DNA of 39,776 bases from JBGTLW01 sp041743835. Lineage in GTDB: Bacteria; Planctomycetota; Phycisphaerae; Phycisphaerales; Phycisphaeraceae. The translations under genes and the position numbers were made by a program. Positions 33,301-39,776 of this stretch are shown here, in pieces. The notes below the pieces were generated by a model. The model was not told the origin of the DNA, did not search any database, and saw only the letters and a program-made list of their open reading frames with translations. The stretch's first letter is position 1. Each line of letters starts with the position of its first letter. The stretch covers positions 1-39,776 of the forward strand of contig JBGTLW010000005.1 of NCBI GenBank assembly GCA_041743835.1, written 5' to 3'.

Positions 33301-34801
33301 CGGTGCTTGCCGATTCGAGCCCGTGGCTCTGGAGCGTCAGCCGCGCGGGTGTCTCGATGACGTGTGTCGGCTCGGCGATGAACTGCGCGAGCTTGAGGCC
33401 GGCGCGGCTGCGGTCGTTGTCCTTACGCAGCTTTGCCTTGAAATACACCGCGGCGGTGGTGACGGTCTGCTTGGGTGTCAGGAACGTGATTGCGTCGGTG
33501 AGGCTGGTTTCTGCTACCAGCTCCCAGTTTTCATCGAACTCGTTGAGGTTCATCCCGACGCCGGCGAGCATCTGGTCGGCCTCGTCGCCTTGGCGCAGCG
33601 GCGAGTGCAGCAGCGGGTCGAAGACCAGGCCCTCCTTGAGCGCGTATAGCTGGATATCCTCGACCCCGCCCAGTCGGCCCACCATGTTGGAGCCGAATGT
33701 CACCGGATGATCGAAGGGCAGCACGATGTAGCCGTGGTCCCCGCGGACCTGCATGTTTGCCCCAGCCTGGGGGTGCCCGCCCCCGGTGAAGGTCTGGTTG
33801 AACGCAGCCTGAGCGCTGATGTGAAACTCGGTGGCCGGCTTCCCGCCCAACACCTGCGGCACCGCGTGGGCGTGGTTGATGTTCCCGCCTCCCGCGGCAT
33901 TGCGGAAGTGGTTCACGTCCATCTCGCTGTTGCGGTGCAAGGCCACCACCTTGCCCCCGCCCGCCGCATAGGTCAGCACGCGGTCTCTGCCCGCCTCGAT
34001 CAGCTTGCGCTTGATGACCTGCCCGCGGTCGTTGAATGTCAACGGCTCGATGCGGTGGATCGTCCCGCCGCCACGCTGCAACGCGAAGATCGCGTCCCCG
34101 TCGCTGCGCAGTGTGATCGGCCCGGCCCAACCCGCCAAAGTCGTCGCCCAGACCACCTCGTAATGCTTGTCCACCAGCACCAGGTTGTGCCCAGCCTCGG
34201 CCAGGAAGCAGCCCAGTGCCACGTAGTCACCCACCGCCACCGCGGCGTTGGGCGTCGAGTGGTCGCCGAGCCAACCGCCGGTGCGGCGCTCGCCCGCCGC
34301 GTTAGTGTAGGCTCCACCGAATGGCTGGACCGCATTGCCGTGGCCCACGGTGAACTGGTAGATCGCCTTGATCCCCGGCGTGGTGATCGTCTTGACCTCC
34401 AGCCGCGTCCCCGCGGGAACCAGATTGCCGAACAGGTCCATGCCGTCCCACCGCATGGCGTACGGGCCAGCCTTGAGCGGGAGCACCTGGCCGAGGATGC
34501 GCACCAGTTGCCCGGACTCCGCGTACAAAGCGATGGTGGCTTGGCCGTCGTATGGCATGGTGATGGGGATCGTGACCGCGCCCAACTGCCCGAGTTGCTG
34601 GCCGGGCGTGTCGTCCGGCTCCCCCAACTCAGAAACGTCGTCCGCCTCGGTCCGGAAGCCCTCCTCGGGTACCTCGATGGTTTGGACGGCTTCCCCCGCC
34701 TCCGCGCCGATCGGGGCGGGGTCCCACGCAGCCAGCAGCAGTAATGCCCCCAACATCAAGGCCAGCATGGGGATCGCGGAGCGGCGGGAACGGGTGGGCA
34801 T
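30305..34801 (-). CDS. Large secreted multidomain protein (FlgD-like, beta-propeller, CBM9-like)
   Basis: This 1498-residue protein starts with a signal peptide (MPTRSRRSAIPMLALMLGAL, hydrophobic to about residue 25). Residues 75-142 resemble a FlgD-type Ig domain (ITMPYDGQATIALYAESGQL, then YAMRWDGMDLFGNLVPAG). Middle parts contain beta-propeller or NHL-like blades, such as MTLGPDGTLYTVLNNR and IALGADGRVWIAESNF, between about 690 and 850. Regions near 510-640 look like beta-sandwich modules. The C-terminal 250 residues, from VDGLLEEWG on, resemble the CBM9/DOMON-like domain seen at the end of secreted planctomycete proteins, ending with WSDRSGGHVGDIGIEATLNP. No protease or glycosidase signature was found, so binding or adhesion is more likely than catalysis. 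TGGAG stands seven bases before the ATG. Confidence 0.85.
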   Translation of the reverse strand: MPTRSRRSAIPMLALMLGALLLLAAWDPAPIGAEAGEAVQTIEVPEEGFRTEADDVSELGEPDDTPGQQLGQLGAVTIPITMPYDGQATIALYAESGQLVRILGQVLPLKAGPYAMRWDGMDLFGNLVPAGTRLEVKTITTPGIKAIYQFTVGHGNAVQPFGGAYTNAAGERRTGGWLGDHSTPNAAVAVGDYVALGCFLAEAGHNLVLVDKHYEVVWATTLAGWAGPITLRSDGDAIFALQRGGGTIHRIEPLTFNDRGQVIKRKLIEAGRDRVLTYAAGGGKVVALHRNSEMDVNHFRNAAGGGNINHAHAVPQVLGGKPATEFHISAQAAFNQTFTGGGHPQAGANMQVRGDHGYIVLPFDHPVTFGSNMVGRLGGVEDIQLYALKEGLVFDPLLHSPLRQGDEADQMLAGVGMNLNEFDENWELVAETSLTDAITFLTPKQTVTTAAVYFKAKLRKDNDRSRAGLKLAQFIAEPTHVIETPARLTLQSHGLESASTVGSETRPGISVRTNYQISPNQPLTFVVDYGSPQAFDGLMLYNPINPRIEIDNFIGTGDPAAQMHDDDAWQNLAQFRGGHNKKLRSLTASKSFNAQLVRLQYRTTATALRFRVTEGYRTGKYVGLLGGPGGKPDDDALWAEIDNIALLRLTNRPADPPERILATYDAKTGDKLSELRGTEDMDIQTMTLGPDGTLYTVLNNRLHTTTIQGDRVTHTPLGDHAFKGASDITATDQRVAVADGAGNRAYIFDTRGKLVTTIGQESRTQGPWNEHWLGKPQGIALGADGRVWIAESNFAPKRISVFSAQGEHLRNLLGPPMYGGGGYLDPNLRSFYYRGVEYALDFDAGTYEIKAINDRAYTDTTIGQEKGTFAFTSLGQPYYHGDKRYIVGHSAGHFVVALHPDTPQGQGWMPAVVMGPAKDSNFLLSKPVWRDHWGAMDLSDRYFIWCDRNDNQQFEIDEVEIIHADDWAQGPRPPIGGTLGAGFVLHSGIKWAPQSFTPGGVPIYTFADAAKAPRFYDREAIPHYPRNYTLGGPTSAKPGYGDFKHITDAGLMIREGQPFIVEPDGSVLGGTPPAPSGFMPEIDGTILNQPWKFTGGGATNSEVGYVAAVNSNNGYWYVWAADLGVIVGTFFDGSEGGWNFPATRGFDATGRKHGWEAWGGQFVKAHDGNFYTVAGHTFHGISRIDGLNDFAVATQTLTVTPNDHGIATGLRTVVIDRDQARRTANGKTTRKAIDTPKAEQRTRGIKVDGLLEEWGSPQRMQAIGPKEASLLFDVAQDDRGLYIALAGRSRMSNAATDPTRMFHEGFSFDIMIRSSGTSRSRDVIPGDKRIVVGKLDGKFAAVLFDYKTPDADASPTLYNSPAARVEVARVARLNDEQITLRVRDQALGLNMETLGAFESLEDQPTLPGSTGGGATTDKPADDPTLNAWTAEVFLPWETLGIAGRREVRFDIGVNSANKAGNGVQTRHCWSDRSGGHVGDIGIEATLNPAAWGYLKLGQ

Positions 34802-34867
34802 GCAGAACTCCAGGGGCGGGCTACGGGGGTGGGACGAAAAAAGGAGAAAAGGGGGCTGGGCAGACAA

Positions 34868-35032
34868 TCACTGCGGGTCGGCGTAAGCTATTGTGACGCC
34901 GTTGGCAAAGGTTTCGGACAATGCTGCTAACCATTCTGCTTCAGACTGCAATATAACCACATCACGGTCGAACCCCGACTCTTTTTTGCGGAGTCCGGCT
35001 CGGCGGCTTGTGTATAGAGGATGATCCTGCAT
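34868..35032 (-). CDS. Possible 54-residue upstream small protein (uncertain)
   Basis: A frame starting at the minus-strand ATG (35032) gives MQDHPLYTSRRAGLRKKESG and ends at 34868, 66 bases before the start of the large secreted protein gene on the same strand. The sequence is protein-like, with a hydrophobic/charged helix (VVILQSEAEWLAALSETF), but no family is recognised and no ribosome binding site is clear. The region is AT-richer than its surroundings, as expected of a promoter spacer. Its ATG shares the CATG at 35030-35033 with the start of the divergent TPR gene, so the two would begin head to head. Confidence 0.25.
   Translation of the reverse strand: MQDHPLYTSRRAGLRKKESGFDRDVVILQSEAEWLAALSETFANGVTIAYADPQ
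35013..35018 (+). promoter_or_regulatory. Candidate -10 box TATAGA ahead of the TPR gene at 35031
   Basis: TATAGA within GTGTATAGAGG stands 12 bases before the ATG. The same eight bases GTGTATAG occur at 22959-22966, ahead of the rhomboid gene. No good -35 hexamer is visible. GAGG at 35017-35020 overlaps it and may be the ribosome binding site instead. Confidence 0.3.
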
Positions 35033-36845
35033 GGCTTTACGAGTGATGACACGGGCAAAGGGCTCGCTGCGCGACCGGCTGGGATGCCGCCTCACCACAC
35101 TGATGCTGGCCGGGTTACTCCTGGTCGGTGGTGCTGCCGCGCAGGTTGGCAACAACCCCGAGGTCGTGCTGCCCGAGGCCGAGTTTGCCCGGCTGGACAC
35201 CTTCGAGGCCCACTCCCTCCAGAAAGCAGACAAAGCATTCCCCAGCGACATCCGCAAAGCCAACGTCCGCGATCTGCGTGCGGCTGCCGCGGCCTACGAC
35301 TCTTTTGTCATCGAGTTCCCCCGCTCCAAGGCCGTGCCCTATGCATTGCTCCGCAAGGGCCGATGCCTCCACCTCGAAGACAAGCGTCATGAGGCGATCA
35401 AAGCCTACACCGAGGTGCTCGACTACTTCCCCAACGACATCCCCTATGCCTCGGCCGCGCTTTACTACATCGGCGAATGCCACTGGCAGAACGGCCGGGA
35501 GGACGACGCACTCAAGGCCTGGGCCGAGATGGCAGAGGACGCGGACTACTCCAAGACCCGCTTCGCCGCGACCGCCATCAACAAGCTGGCCGATGCGCTG
35601 GCTGCCCGTGATGAGATGGACCGCGCGGTGAAGTACTGGCGGCAACTGGCGCTGGAGTTCCGCAACGCCAACCGCGATGAAGCCAACGACGCCATCGGCA
35701 AAGTCGTCCGCTACCACATCCGCATCAAGCCCGATGAGGCGGCGCTCCGCAGTTTCTATCAGGATGCCCGCGGCATCGATGACCGCCCCAAGGACGTCCC
35801 CAGCGACCTGCTCAGCGACGGCGAGTATTGGTCGCGCGTGCGCCAAAACGTCTGGCGTCACCAGCAGTTCCCCGACGACCAGGCGGAGCAGGCCAAGCTC
35901 TATTTCGCGTACTGGGCGCAGCAGATGCAGGGCCGGTTCCCGAAGGATGATGGGTATCAGTTGGATCGTCTGTCATTCCAGCGCCGGGCCGATGGCAACC
36001 GCGACGCGTGGGTCAAGGGTGTGGACGCCCAGTTTGCCGTGAACATGAAGCCCGGCAACTTCGACCACATCATCCGTTGGATCCGCATCTACCGCGAAGA
36101 GCCAGCCAAGGTCGAGGAGTACTACCAGAAGATCGACTTCTCGAAGATGTCCAACGACCAGATCCGCAGCCTGATGGACACCGCGTACAGTGACCTGAAG
36201 AACCCCGAGCTCGGCAAGCGGGTCTTCCAGCAGACACGCTTCGATGAATTGGATGACCGTGGCCTGATCAATCTCGCCCGGGCCATGTGGCACCGGGATG
36301 TCGAAGCGGTCGAACGCACGACCGCCCGCATCTCCGACAAAGCGCTTGGCAAGATGGAACTGCTGCGGTTTTACGACAACAAGAAGATGCATGAGAAGGG
36401 CCTGCCGCTCGCGATCGAATGCACAAGCTTCCCCGATTATGCGAACGAGGCGTACTGGATCAAGGCTATCTTCCACAAGCAGAAGAAGGAGTACGCCGAG
36501 GCGATCGCGGCCTTCCAGACCTACCGCCCCAAAGACGAGGGCGATCCCGAGAACCTCTTCCAGATCGCCGACTGCTACGACCGCATGGGTCGGCTTAACT
36601 CAGCCGTCCAGCAACTCGAAGAGATCGAGGGCTTCTTCGAGAAGCACGCCCCCGAGGCCGCGCTCCGCATCGCCACACTGTACGGCAAGAACGACCTGCG
36701 CGACAAAAACATCGCCAAGCTGCGCGTCGTCCTCAGCAAGTACCCCAACGCCAGCCAGTCCCGCGAGGCCCACTTCCGCCTGGAGAAGATGGGCCTTAGC
36801 GCGATCATCGGCGGCAGCGTGGGCGACCCCGACGCCATGCGCTAA
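35031..36845 (+). CDS. Exported TPR-repeat protein
   Basis: This 604-residue protein has a signal peptide (hydrophobic core LTTLMLAGLLLVGGAAAQ). TPR-type helix pairs begin near residue 85 (AAAAYDSFVIEFPRSKAVPY, HEAIKAYTEVLDYFPNDIPY, ALYYIGECHWQNGREDDAL) and resume in the C-terminal part (AIAAFQTYRPKDEGDPEN, LFQIADCYDRMGRLNSAVQQ). The middle (about 200-400) is helical without clear repeats. TPR proteins of this size bind other proteins, and no enzyme motif is present. The next gene, also a large exported TPR protein, starts 48 bases after the stop, so they are likely one operon. The start at 35031 is the first ATG that leads into the signal peptide, and no other in-frame start is better placed. 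Confidence 0.87.
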   Translation: MALRVMTRAKGSLRDRLGCRLTTLMLAGLLLVGGAAAQVGNNPEVVLPEAEFARLDTFEAHSLQKADKAFPSDIRKANVRDLRAAAAAYDSFVIEFPRSKAVPYALLRKGRCLHLEDKRHEAIKAYTEVLDYFPNDIPYASAALYYIGECHWQNGREDDALKAWAEMAEDADYSKTRFAATAINKLADALAARDEMDRAVKYWRQLALEFRNANRDEANDAIGKVVRYHIRIKPDEAALRSFYQDARGIDDRPKDVPSDLLSDGEYWSRVRQNVWRHQQFPDDQAEQAKLYFAYWAQQMQGRFPKDDGYQLDRLSFQRRADGNRDAWVKGVDAQFAVNMKPGNFDHIIRWIRIYREEPAKVEEYYQKIDFSKMSNDQIRSLMDTAYSDLKNPELGKRVFQQTRFDELDDRGLINLARAMWHRDVEAVERTTARISDKALGKMELLRFYDNKKMHEKGLPLAIECTSFPDYANEAYWIKAIFHKQKKEYAEAIAAFQTYRPKDEGDPENLFQIADCYDRMGRLNSAVQQLEEIEGFFEKHAPEAALRIATLYGKNDLRDKNIAKLRVVLSKYPNASQSREAHFRLEKMGLSAIIGGSVGDPDAMR

Positions 36846-36893
36846 AACCCATTCGACTTGCCACGCTCACTCCATTGCAGACGGACCCCACCC

Positions 36894-39326
36894 ATGGCCA
36901 CGACCAAACCCACACCGCGTCACACGATCACGCCCGGCCTTAGCATCGTGCCCTGCGCTTTGCTGCTTTCGCTTGCATGCCTCGGCGCAGCCCTGATGGC
37001 CTCGCCGACACACGCCGCCCGCGAGGTCAAGGGCGACCGGGCCGAACTCTCCGAATCCGACTTCGCAGCCCGGCGGCTGCTCCAGCGCGCCAACGACCTG
37101 CTGCTCGCGGGCGAGAACGAGCGCGGCGTCAAGATGCTTCAGACCGTGATCGAACAGCACCCCGACTCCCCCGTGCGATACGAGGCATACCTCGCGCTGG
37201 GCAAGCACATGGTCGAGACCAACAACTTCCCCCAGGGCGTGATCTACCTGGCCAGGCTGCGCGAGATGGAAGACCCCGAGAAGCCGCTCACGGGCGAGCA
37301 ACTCGATATGTTCCTCGAAGCCCTCTACCTCACCGGCGTCGCGCACTTCCAATCCAAGCAATACGCCGCGGCCTTCCCCATCCTCCGCAAGATCACCTCG
37401 GACTACGCCAACACCACATGGGCCAACCAAGCCTACTTCTACGTCGGCATGTGCCACTTCGCGCAGGGCAACTGGAACAAGGCCATCGAGTCGCTGGGGC
37501 TGGTCGGCACGTTCATCGACCCCGACGCGCCCGGCGTGTCCTATGTCGAGGCCGGGCGACGGTTCTACATCAAGATCGAGGACGGCGACCTGCCCGTGCT
37601 CCAGCAACTGGGCCGGGACATCACGGTCAAGCTCGAAACCTCCGCCGGGGATAAGGAAACCGTCACCGCCATCCCGCTCTCGGGCAAGGGCACCCTTTAC
37701 ATCGCGTCCATCCCCACGCAGATCGACCGCCCCACGCCCGGCGACAACGTCCTTCAGGTCCGCGGCGGAGACAAGATCACCGTCACCTACCTCGACGACA
37801 ACACGCTCGATGGCCAGAAGGACGTGCCGCGCATCGCCGAGGTCGTGGTTGTCTCCACAGGAAGCGTCTCGTTCACACTCAGCACCTTCGATGCCCGCGC
37901 GACCGCCGCGTTCATCGACCAGCCCCTGCACGTCCTGCTGCAAGATGCGGACCTCGATGTCAGCCCCAAGCTCGACACCGCGACGGTGCAGCTTGTCTCA
38001 CGCTACCGGGAGACGCTTGATGATGAACTGGCCGATGCCTTGGCCACATCGCAGAGCGCCGCAGCGCCCACCGCGCCGATCACCGAGCAGTCGCTCGCCG
38101 AATCGTTTGGCGTGGGGGAAGACACCCGGGCCGAGCGATGGCGCATCCGCGACCAGGTGACGCTGACCCTGACCGAGCTCCCCCCGGACCACGGCACCGA
38201 CGCCGCTGGCCAGGGCGGCGGGGCCAGCGGTGCAGCCGCAGACAGCTCGCGTGGCGGCGGACGCTTCGGCGGGAGCGTCCGCATCGGCGGATTCACCCAG
38301 GGCCAGGTCATCGACCGCAACGACGACATCCTCACCGCCGACACCAACGACCAGGTCCTCGTGACCTACATCGACGAGCTGCACATCGGGGGGAGCACGC
38401 CCCGCGAGGTGACCGCCCAGATCTCCGTGGTCGGCAAGCTCGACACCTCCGTCCGCGCCAGTCAGAACATCGTGACCGACGCGGTGCTCCGTGCCCGCAA
38501 GGGTCTGGTGGAAGCGACCGCGTATCTGGAACTCGCGCGCATCTTCAAGAGCATGGGCCTGTCACAAGGCGCGACGGAGAAGGCCGACGCCGGGCTCGAC
38601 CGGGTGAACCCCATCATCACCGAGCGTTCGCCCATCCCCAGCGAGCTGCGTGAAGAGGCTCTGCGTCTGAAGTGGGAGCTCTACATCGCGCAGGGCAAGT
38701 ACGACGAAGCGATTGAAACCTGTCAGACCTTCAACCAGTTGTTCCCCGACTCGCCCTTCGTCGATCAGGCCCTGATGGGCATCGCGCACATCCGCAAGGA
38801 GTCGGGTGAGTACGCCAAGGCCATCGAGATCTACCGCCGGGTGCTGGACCTTGAGAACTCGCAGGTCAAGGCCGAGGCCCAGTTCAACATCGCCGTGAGC
38901 ATGGAAGAGCAGACCCGCATCGCGATCTCGCAGCGGCCCAACGCCCCGGAGTATTCGATCAAGGACGCCGAGGCCGCGGTGCAGGCATACAAGCTCTGTG
39001 CCGAGCGTTATCCCGACAGCGCGTATGCAGGTGCATCGCTTGCCAAGCTGGTGGATTACCACCTGGCGACGCGGGACTTTGTACACGCCGACGACCTGCT
39101 GCGTCAGGTCTTCACGGACCACCCCGACGCGGGCTTCCTCGATGAGATGCTGCTCAAGTGGACGCTGGTCGCCTACGCGATGGGCGACTTCCAGAAAGCG
39201 ATGGACAAGTGCAACGAGCTGATCTTCAGCTACCCCGGCTCGGCCCACGCCGCGAGAGCCAAGGAACTGCTGCCCCGCATCGAGGCCATCGCCGCAAGAT
39301 CGTGCGGCCAAAGCACTGGCGAGTAA
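36894..39326 (+). CDS. Exported TPR protein with central beta-sandwich repeats
   Basis: This 810-residue protein has a signal peptide (ITPGLSIVPCALLLSLACLG, ending near PTHA-AR). N-terminal TPR-like repeats (about 60-215) include LLQRANDLLLAGENERGVKM and YFYVGMCHFAQGNWNKAIES. The centre holds two beta-rich units, each ending in a GD/ND-x-(I/V)-x-V-T-Y-x-D motif (GGDKITVTYLDD near residue 300, TNDQVLVTYIDE near 490), a repeat type common in bacterial surface proteins. The C-terminal 290 residues are TPR again (YDEAIETCQTFNQLFPDSPF, YAKAIEIYRRVLDLENSQV). The preferred ATG follows the upstream gene by 48 bases, and an in-frame ATG at 36858 would put extra residues before the signal. TPR ends around a beta core suggest a periplasmic or outer-membrane scaffold. 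Confidence 0.87.
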   Translation: MATTKPTPRHTITPGLSIVPCALLLSLACLGAALMASPTHAAREVKGDRAELSESDFAARRLLQRANDLLLAGENERGVKMLQTVIEQHPDSPVRYEAYLALGKHMVETNNFPQGVIYLARLREMEDPEKPLTGEQLDMFLEALYLTGVAHFQSKQYAAAFPILRKITSDYANTTWANQAYFYVGMCHFAQGNWNKAIESLGLVGTFIDPDAPGVSYVEAGRRFYIKIEDGDLPVLQQLGRDITVKLETSAGDKETVTAIPLSGKGTLYIASIPTQIDRPTPGDNVLQVRGGDKITVTYLDDNTLDGQKDVPRIAEVVVVSTGSVSFTLSTFDARATAAFIDQPLHVLLQDADLDVSPKLDTATVQLVSRYRETLDDELADALATSQSAAAPTAPITEQSLAESFGVGEDTRAERWRIRDQVTLTLTELPPDHGTDAAGQGGGASGAAADSSRGGGRFGGSVRIGGFTQGQVIDRNDDILTADTNDQVLVTYIDELHIGGSTPREVTAQISVVGKLDTSVRASQNIVTDAVLRARKGLVEATAYLELARIFKSMGLSQGATEKADAGLDRVNPIITERSPIPSELREEALRLKWELYIAQGKYDEAIETCQTFNQLFPDSPFVDQALMGIAHIRKESGEYAKAIEIYRRVLDLENSQVKAEAQFNIAVSMEEQTRIAISQRPNAPEYSIKDAEAAVQAYKLCAERYPDSAYAGASLAKLVDYHLATRDFVHADDLLRQVFTDHPDAGFLDEMLLKWTLVAYAMGDFQKAMDKCNELIFSYPGSAHAARAKELLPRIEAIAARSCGQSTGE

Positions 39327-39490
39327 TCTCCGCGCTGCCCGCACCAATGCATCTTCCCCCCAAACACGATCAACCCCACGACGCGATGCAAACCATGCCC
39401 CAGACCCACCCCTCCATTGTCGCCACACTCCCCCACACCAGCCCACGCGTGCATGCGCAGACCGCACTGCGGGCACCAGTTCAAGCAAGC

Positions 39491-39776
39491 ATGGCCGGGC
39501 TCTCGCGTGTGGCCTCCTCCCTGATGTTGTGCCTGGCGTTCGCCTGGCCCGCAGCCGGTCAAGACACAGCAGACGCGCCCAGCGAGTTGGACACGCTGCT
39601 CCAGCGCGTGCAGGCCGACCCCGCCGGGGCATCGGAAGCGGATGTGATGAAGCTGATGGAGCTTGCCGAGGGCGAGGGCCGATCCTACGCCGCGTCGTTG
39701 GCGGTGAAGGGTTACCTCTCGTTCCACATCCGCCCCGAGCCGAAGCTGCTGCGCGCCGCTGCGCAGACCGCCGAGC
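39491..39776 (+). CDS. Exported protein, N-terminal part (cut by right edge)
   Basis: The frame runs off the window after 95 codons. From ATG 39491 the protein starts MAGLSRVASSLMLCLAFAWP with a signal peptide ending near PAAGQ-DTADAP, then a helical segment (ELDTLLQRVQADPAGASEAD, VMKLMELAEGEGRSYAASLA). That pattern fits another periplasmic helical-repeat or ExbB-type protein, but too little is visible to decide. The frame is open back to ATGs at 39347, 39386 and 39398, so an N-terminal extension rich in Pro, His and Thr is possible. I prefer the later start because it places the signal at the N terminus. It follows the TPR gene by 164 bases and is probably in the same operon. Confidence 0.6.
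   Translation, partial: MAGLSRVASSLMLCLAFAWPAAGQDTADAPSELDTLLQRVQADPAGASEADVMKLMELAEGEGRSYAASLAVKGYLSFHIRPEPKLLRAAAQTAE

Noticed and set aside
1..39776. tRNA, rRNA, CRISPR, transposase, phage or toxin-antitoxin genes
   Set aside because: Looked for on both strands by eye and none was recognised. A covariance-model scan would be needed to exclude small structured RNAs.

Overview
The window looks like chromosome of a planctomycete, probably of the Phycisphaerae type. The evidence is indirect: high GC, one fused SecDF polypeptide behind tgt and yajC, many exported tetratricopeptide (TPR) proteins, ExbB/ExbD stators next to von Willebrand A (vWA) proteins, and a large secreted beta-propeller protein. 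I see no rRNA, tRNA, CRISPR array, insertion sequence, phage gene or replication origin.

Layout. (1) 1-2290: an AraC-type regulator, cut by the left edge, diverges from a glycoside hydrolase family 4 gene that ends at a strong hairpin terminator. (2) 2373-5307: a DUF2868 membrane protein and its usual partner, a DUF3482 GTPase. (3) 5323-6950, minus strand: thioredoxin and an exported protein of unknown function. (4) 7074-9253: slyX, an APP1-type phosphatidate phosphatase and a diacylglycerol-kinase-family lipid kinase, packed as an operon and closed by a terminator shared with a convergent Gfo/Idh/MocA oxidoreductase (9326-10426). (5) 10683-20780: three tandem membrane-anchored vWA proteins, a TPR protein, ExbB, ExbD, a second ExbD and a long TPR protein. 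(6) 20900-22932: an aldo-keto reductase 2 bases ahead of a one-domain voltage-gated cation channel. (7) 23000-29683: rhomboid protease, tgt, yajC and secDF. (8) 29838-34801, minus strand: a small coiled-coil protein and a 1498-residue secreted multidomain protein. (9) 35031 to the right edge: two large exported TPR proteins and the start of a third exported protein.

The most interesting unit is region 5. Each of the three vWA proteins has one N-terminal transmembrane helix with a Ser-x-x-x-His pair, like the helices by which TonB and TolA engage ExbB/ExbD and TolQ/TolR. A Pro/Ser/Thr-rich linker and a C-terminal vWA domain follow, which should lie in the periplasm. Next to one ExbB and two ExbD genes, this suggests a proton-motive-force-driven machine in which vWA domains take the place of the TonB C-terminal domain. 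That is inference from motif and gene order. The second notable unit is the channel, whose filter reads TLEDWTD and so resembles engineered calcium-selective forms of bacterial sodium channels. It sits in a tight operon with an aldo-keto reductase, the fold used by animal Kv-beta channel subunits.
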